From NCBI GenBank assembly GCA_004362315.1, contig SNWL01000003.1, positions 1,612,001-1,676,000 of the forward strand: DNA of 64,000 nucleotides, written 5' to 3'. Below, in pieces: positions 63,188 to 64,000 of the stretch (the first letter of the stretch is position 1; each line of letters opens with the position of its first letter). The position numbers were made by a program, and so were the translations under genes. This DNA is from Mycobacterium sp. BK086. Its GTDB lineage: Bacteria > Actinomycetota > Actinomycetes > Mycobacteriales > Mycobacteriaceae. Below the pieces are notes generated by a model. That model was not told the DNA's origin. It made no database searches and was given only the letters and a program-made list of their open reading frames with translations.

Positions 63188-64000
63188 GTGCCGCTTCCCG
63201 CAGATCCCAGCCCCGCCCTCAAGGACTACGCCCATCCGGAGCGCCTGGTCACCGCCGACTGGCTGTCGGCACACCTGGGCACCCCCGGCCTGGCCATCGT
63301 GGAATCCGACGAAGACGTGTTGCTCTACGACATCGGCCACATCCCCGGCGCGGTCAAGGTCGACTGGCACACCGACCTCAACGATCCGCACGTGCGCGAC
63401 TACATCAACGGCGCGCAGTTCGCCGAGCTGATGAACCGCAAGGGCATCTCCCGCGACGACACCGTCGTGATCTACGGCGACAAGAGCAACTGGTGGGCCG
63501 CCTACGCGCTGTGGGTGTTCACGCTCTTCGGCCACCAGGATGTCCGGCTGCTCAACGGCGGACGGGATCTGTGGATCTCCGACGGCCGCGACACCACGCT
63601 CGACGTACCCACCAAGACCGGCTCCGGCTATCCCGTCGTCGAGCGCAACGATGCCGCCATCCGGGCGTTCAAGGACGATGTGCTTGGCTCGCTTGGCCAT
63701 TCGACGCTGATCGACGTCCGCTCGCCCCAGGAGTACACCGGCGAGCGCACTCACATGCCCGACTACCCGGAGGAAGGTGCGCTGCGCGGCGGCCACATCC
63801 CCAGCGCGGTATCGGTGCCGTGGGCCAAGGCCGCCGACGACAGCGGGCGGTTCCGCAACCGTGCGGAGCTCGAAGAGGTCTACTCGTTCGTCGAGCCCGG
63901 GGACGACATCATCGCCTACTGCCGGATCGGTGAGCGGTCCAGCCACACCTGGTTCGTGCTGACCTATCTGCTCGGCATCCCCGGGGTGCGCAATTACGAC
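63188..64000 (+). CDS. sseA: Thiosulfate sulfurtransferase SseA, 3' truncated by window
   Basis: The first 271 residues of a two-domain rhodanese; the frame is still open at the window end. The first domain has [11 protein letters not shown] and [24 protein letters not shown]; the second has [11 protein letters not shown] and the active-site loop CRIGERSSH with the catalytic cysteine. It transfers sulfur from thiosulfate or 3-mercaptopyruvate. GTG 63188 with an upstream -10 box. The counterpart of Rv3283. Confidence 0.93.
   Translation, partial: MPLPADPSPALKDYAHPERLVTADWLSAHLGTPGLAIVESDEDVLLYDIGHIPGAVKVDWHTDLNDPHVRDYINGAQFAELMNRKGISRDDTVVIYGDKSNWWAAYALWVFTLFGHQDVRLLNGGRDLWISDGRDTTLDVPTKTGSGYPVVERNDAAIRAFKDDVLGSLGHSTLIDVRSPQEYTGERTHMPDYPEEGALRGGHIPSAVSVPWAKAADDSGRFRNRAELEEVYSFVEPGDDIIAYCRIGERSSHTWFVLTYLLGIPGVRNYD

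Overview
The window is a stretch of high-GC mycobacterial chromosome, probably from a non-tuberculous Mycobacterium/Mycolicibacterium. The evidence is gene order: comF-like, lpqB, mtrB, mtrA, tmk, sahH, TetR (alkX), rubB, rubA, alkB, permease, manA, SIS protein, phosphomannomutase, DUF3499, whiB2, fbiA, fbiB, mannose-1-P guanylyltransferase, wbbL, rmlD, LCP, birA, fadE25, purE, purK, gtrA, PH-domain protein, accD5, accE5, maf, sseA. This is the order I know from the M. tuberculosis Rv3242c-Rv3283 region. Many genes start with GTG and several look leaderless. No tRNA, rRNA, CRISPR array or insertion sequence was recognised.

Two large blocks interrupt that backbone. Block 1 (about 0.96-9.24 kb) separates lpqB from comF. 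It holds a type VII secretion toxin operon: two WXG100 proteins, then an 842-residue CpnT-like protein ending in a TNT (NAD+ glycohydrolase) domain. After the toxin come eight small, overlapping or closely spaced genes on the same strand. They include at least two Imm61-like proteins, a second paralogous pair (94 and 90 aa), and proteins I cannot assign. It looks like a polymorphic-toxin locus with a stacked, partly duplicated immunity array, and its base composition is visibly less GC-rich than the surroundings.

Block 2 (about 43.7-60.2 kb) lies between the PH-domain gene and accD5. It looks like a surface polysaccharide locus: two secreted GH16 glycosidases, a Wzx-like flippase, four GT2 glycosyltransferases, two C-methyltransferase-family proteins (one with a degraded active site), a sugar-1-phosphate nucleotidyltransferase, a PIG-L deacetylase, an NAD-dependent epimerase and an RmlC homologue. 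It probably makes and exports a glycan carrying a branched deoxysugar.

Between the blocks are cell-envelope and central functions. MtrAB-LpqB is the essential envelope two-component system. AlkB with two rubredoxins and a TetR regulator oxidises alkanes; palindromes overlap the alkB promoter. ManA, ManB and the guanylyltransferase supply GDP-mannose. RmlD and WbbL build the rhamnose linker of arabinogalactan, and the LCP protein probably attaches it. FbiA/FbiB make coenzyme F420, and AccD5/AccE5 carboxylate short-chain acyl-CoA. A DUF559 nuclease-like gene sits between near-identical 20-bp direct repeats, which suggests an inserted cassette.
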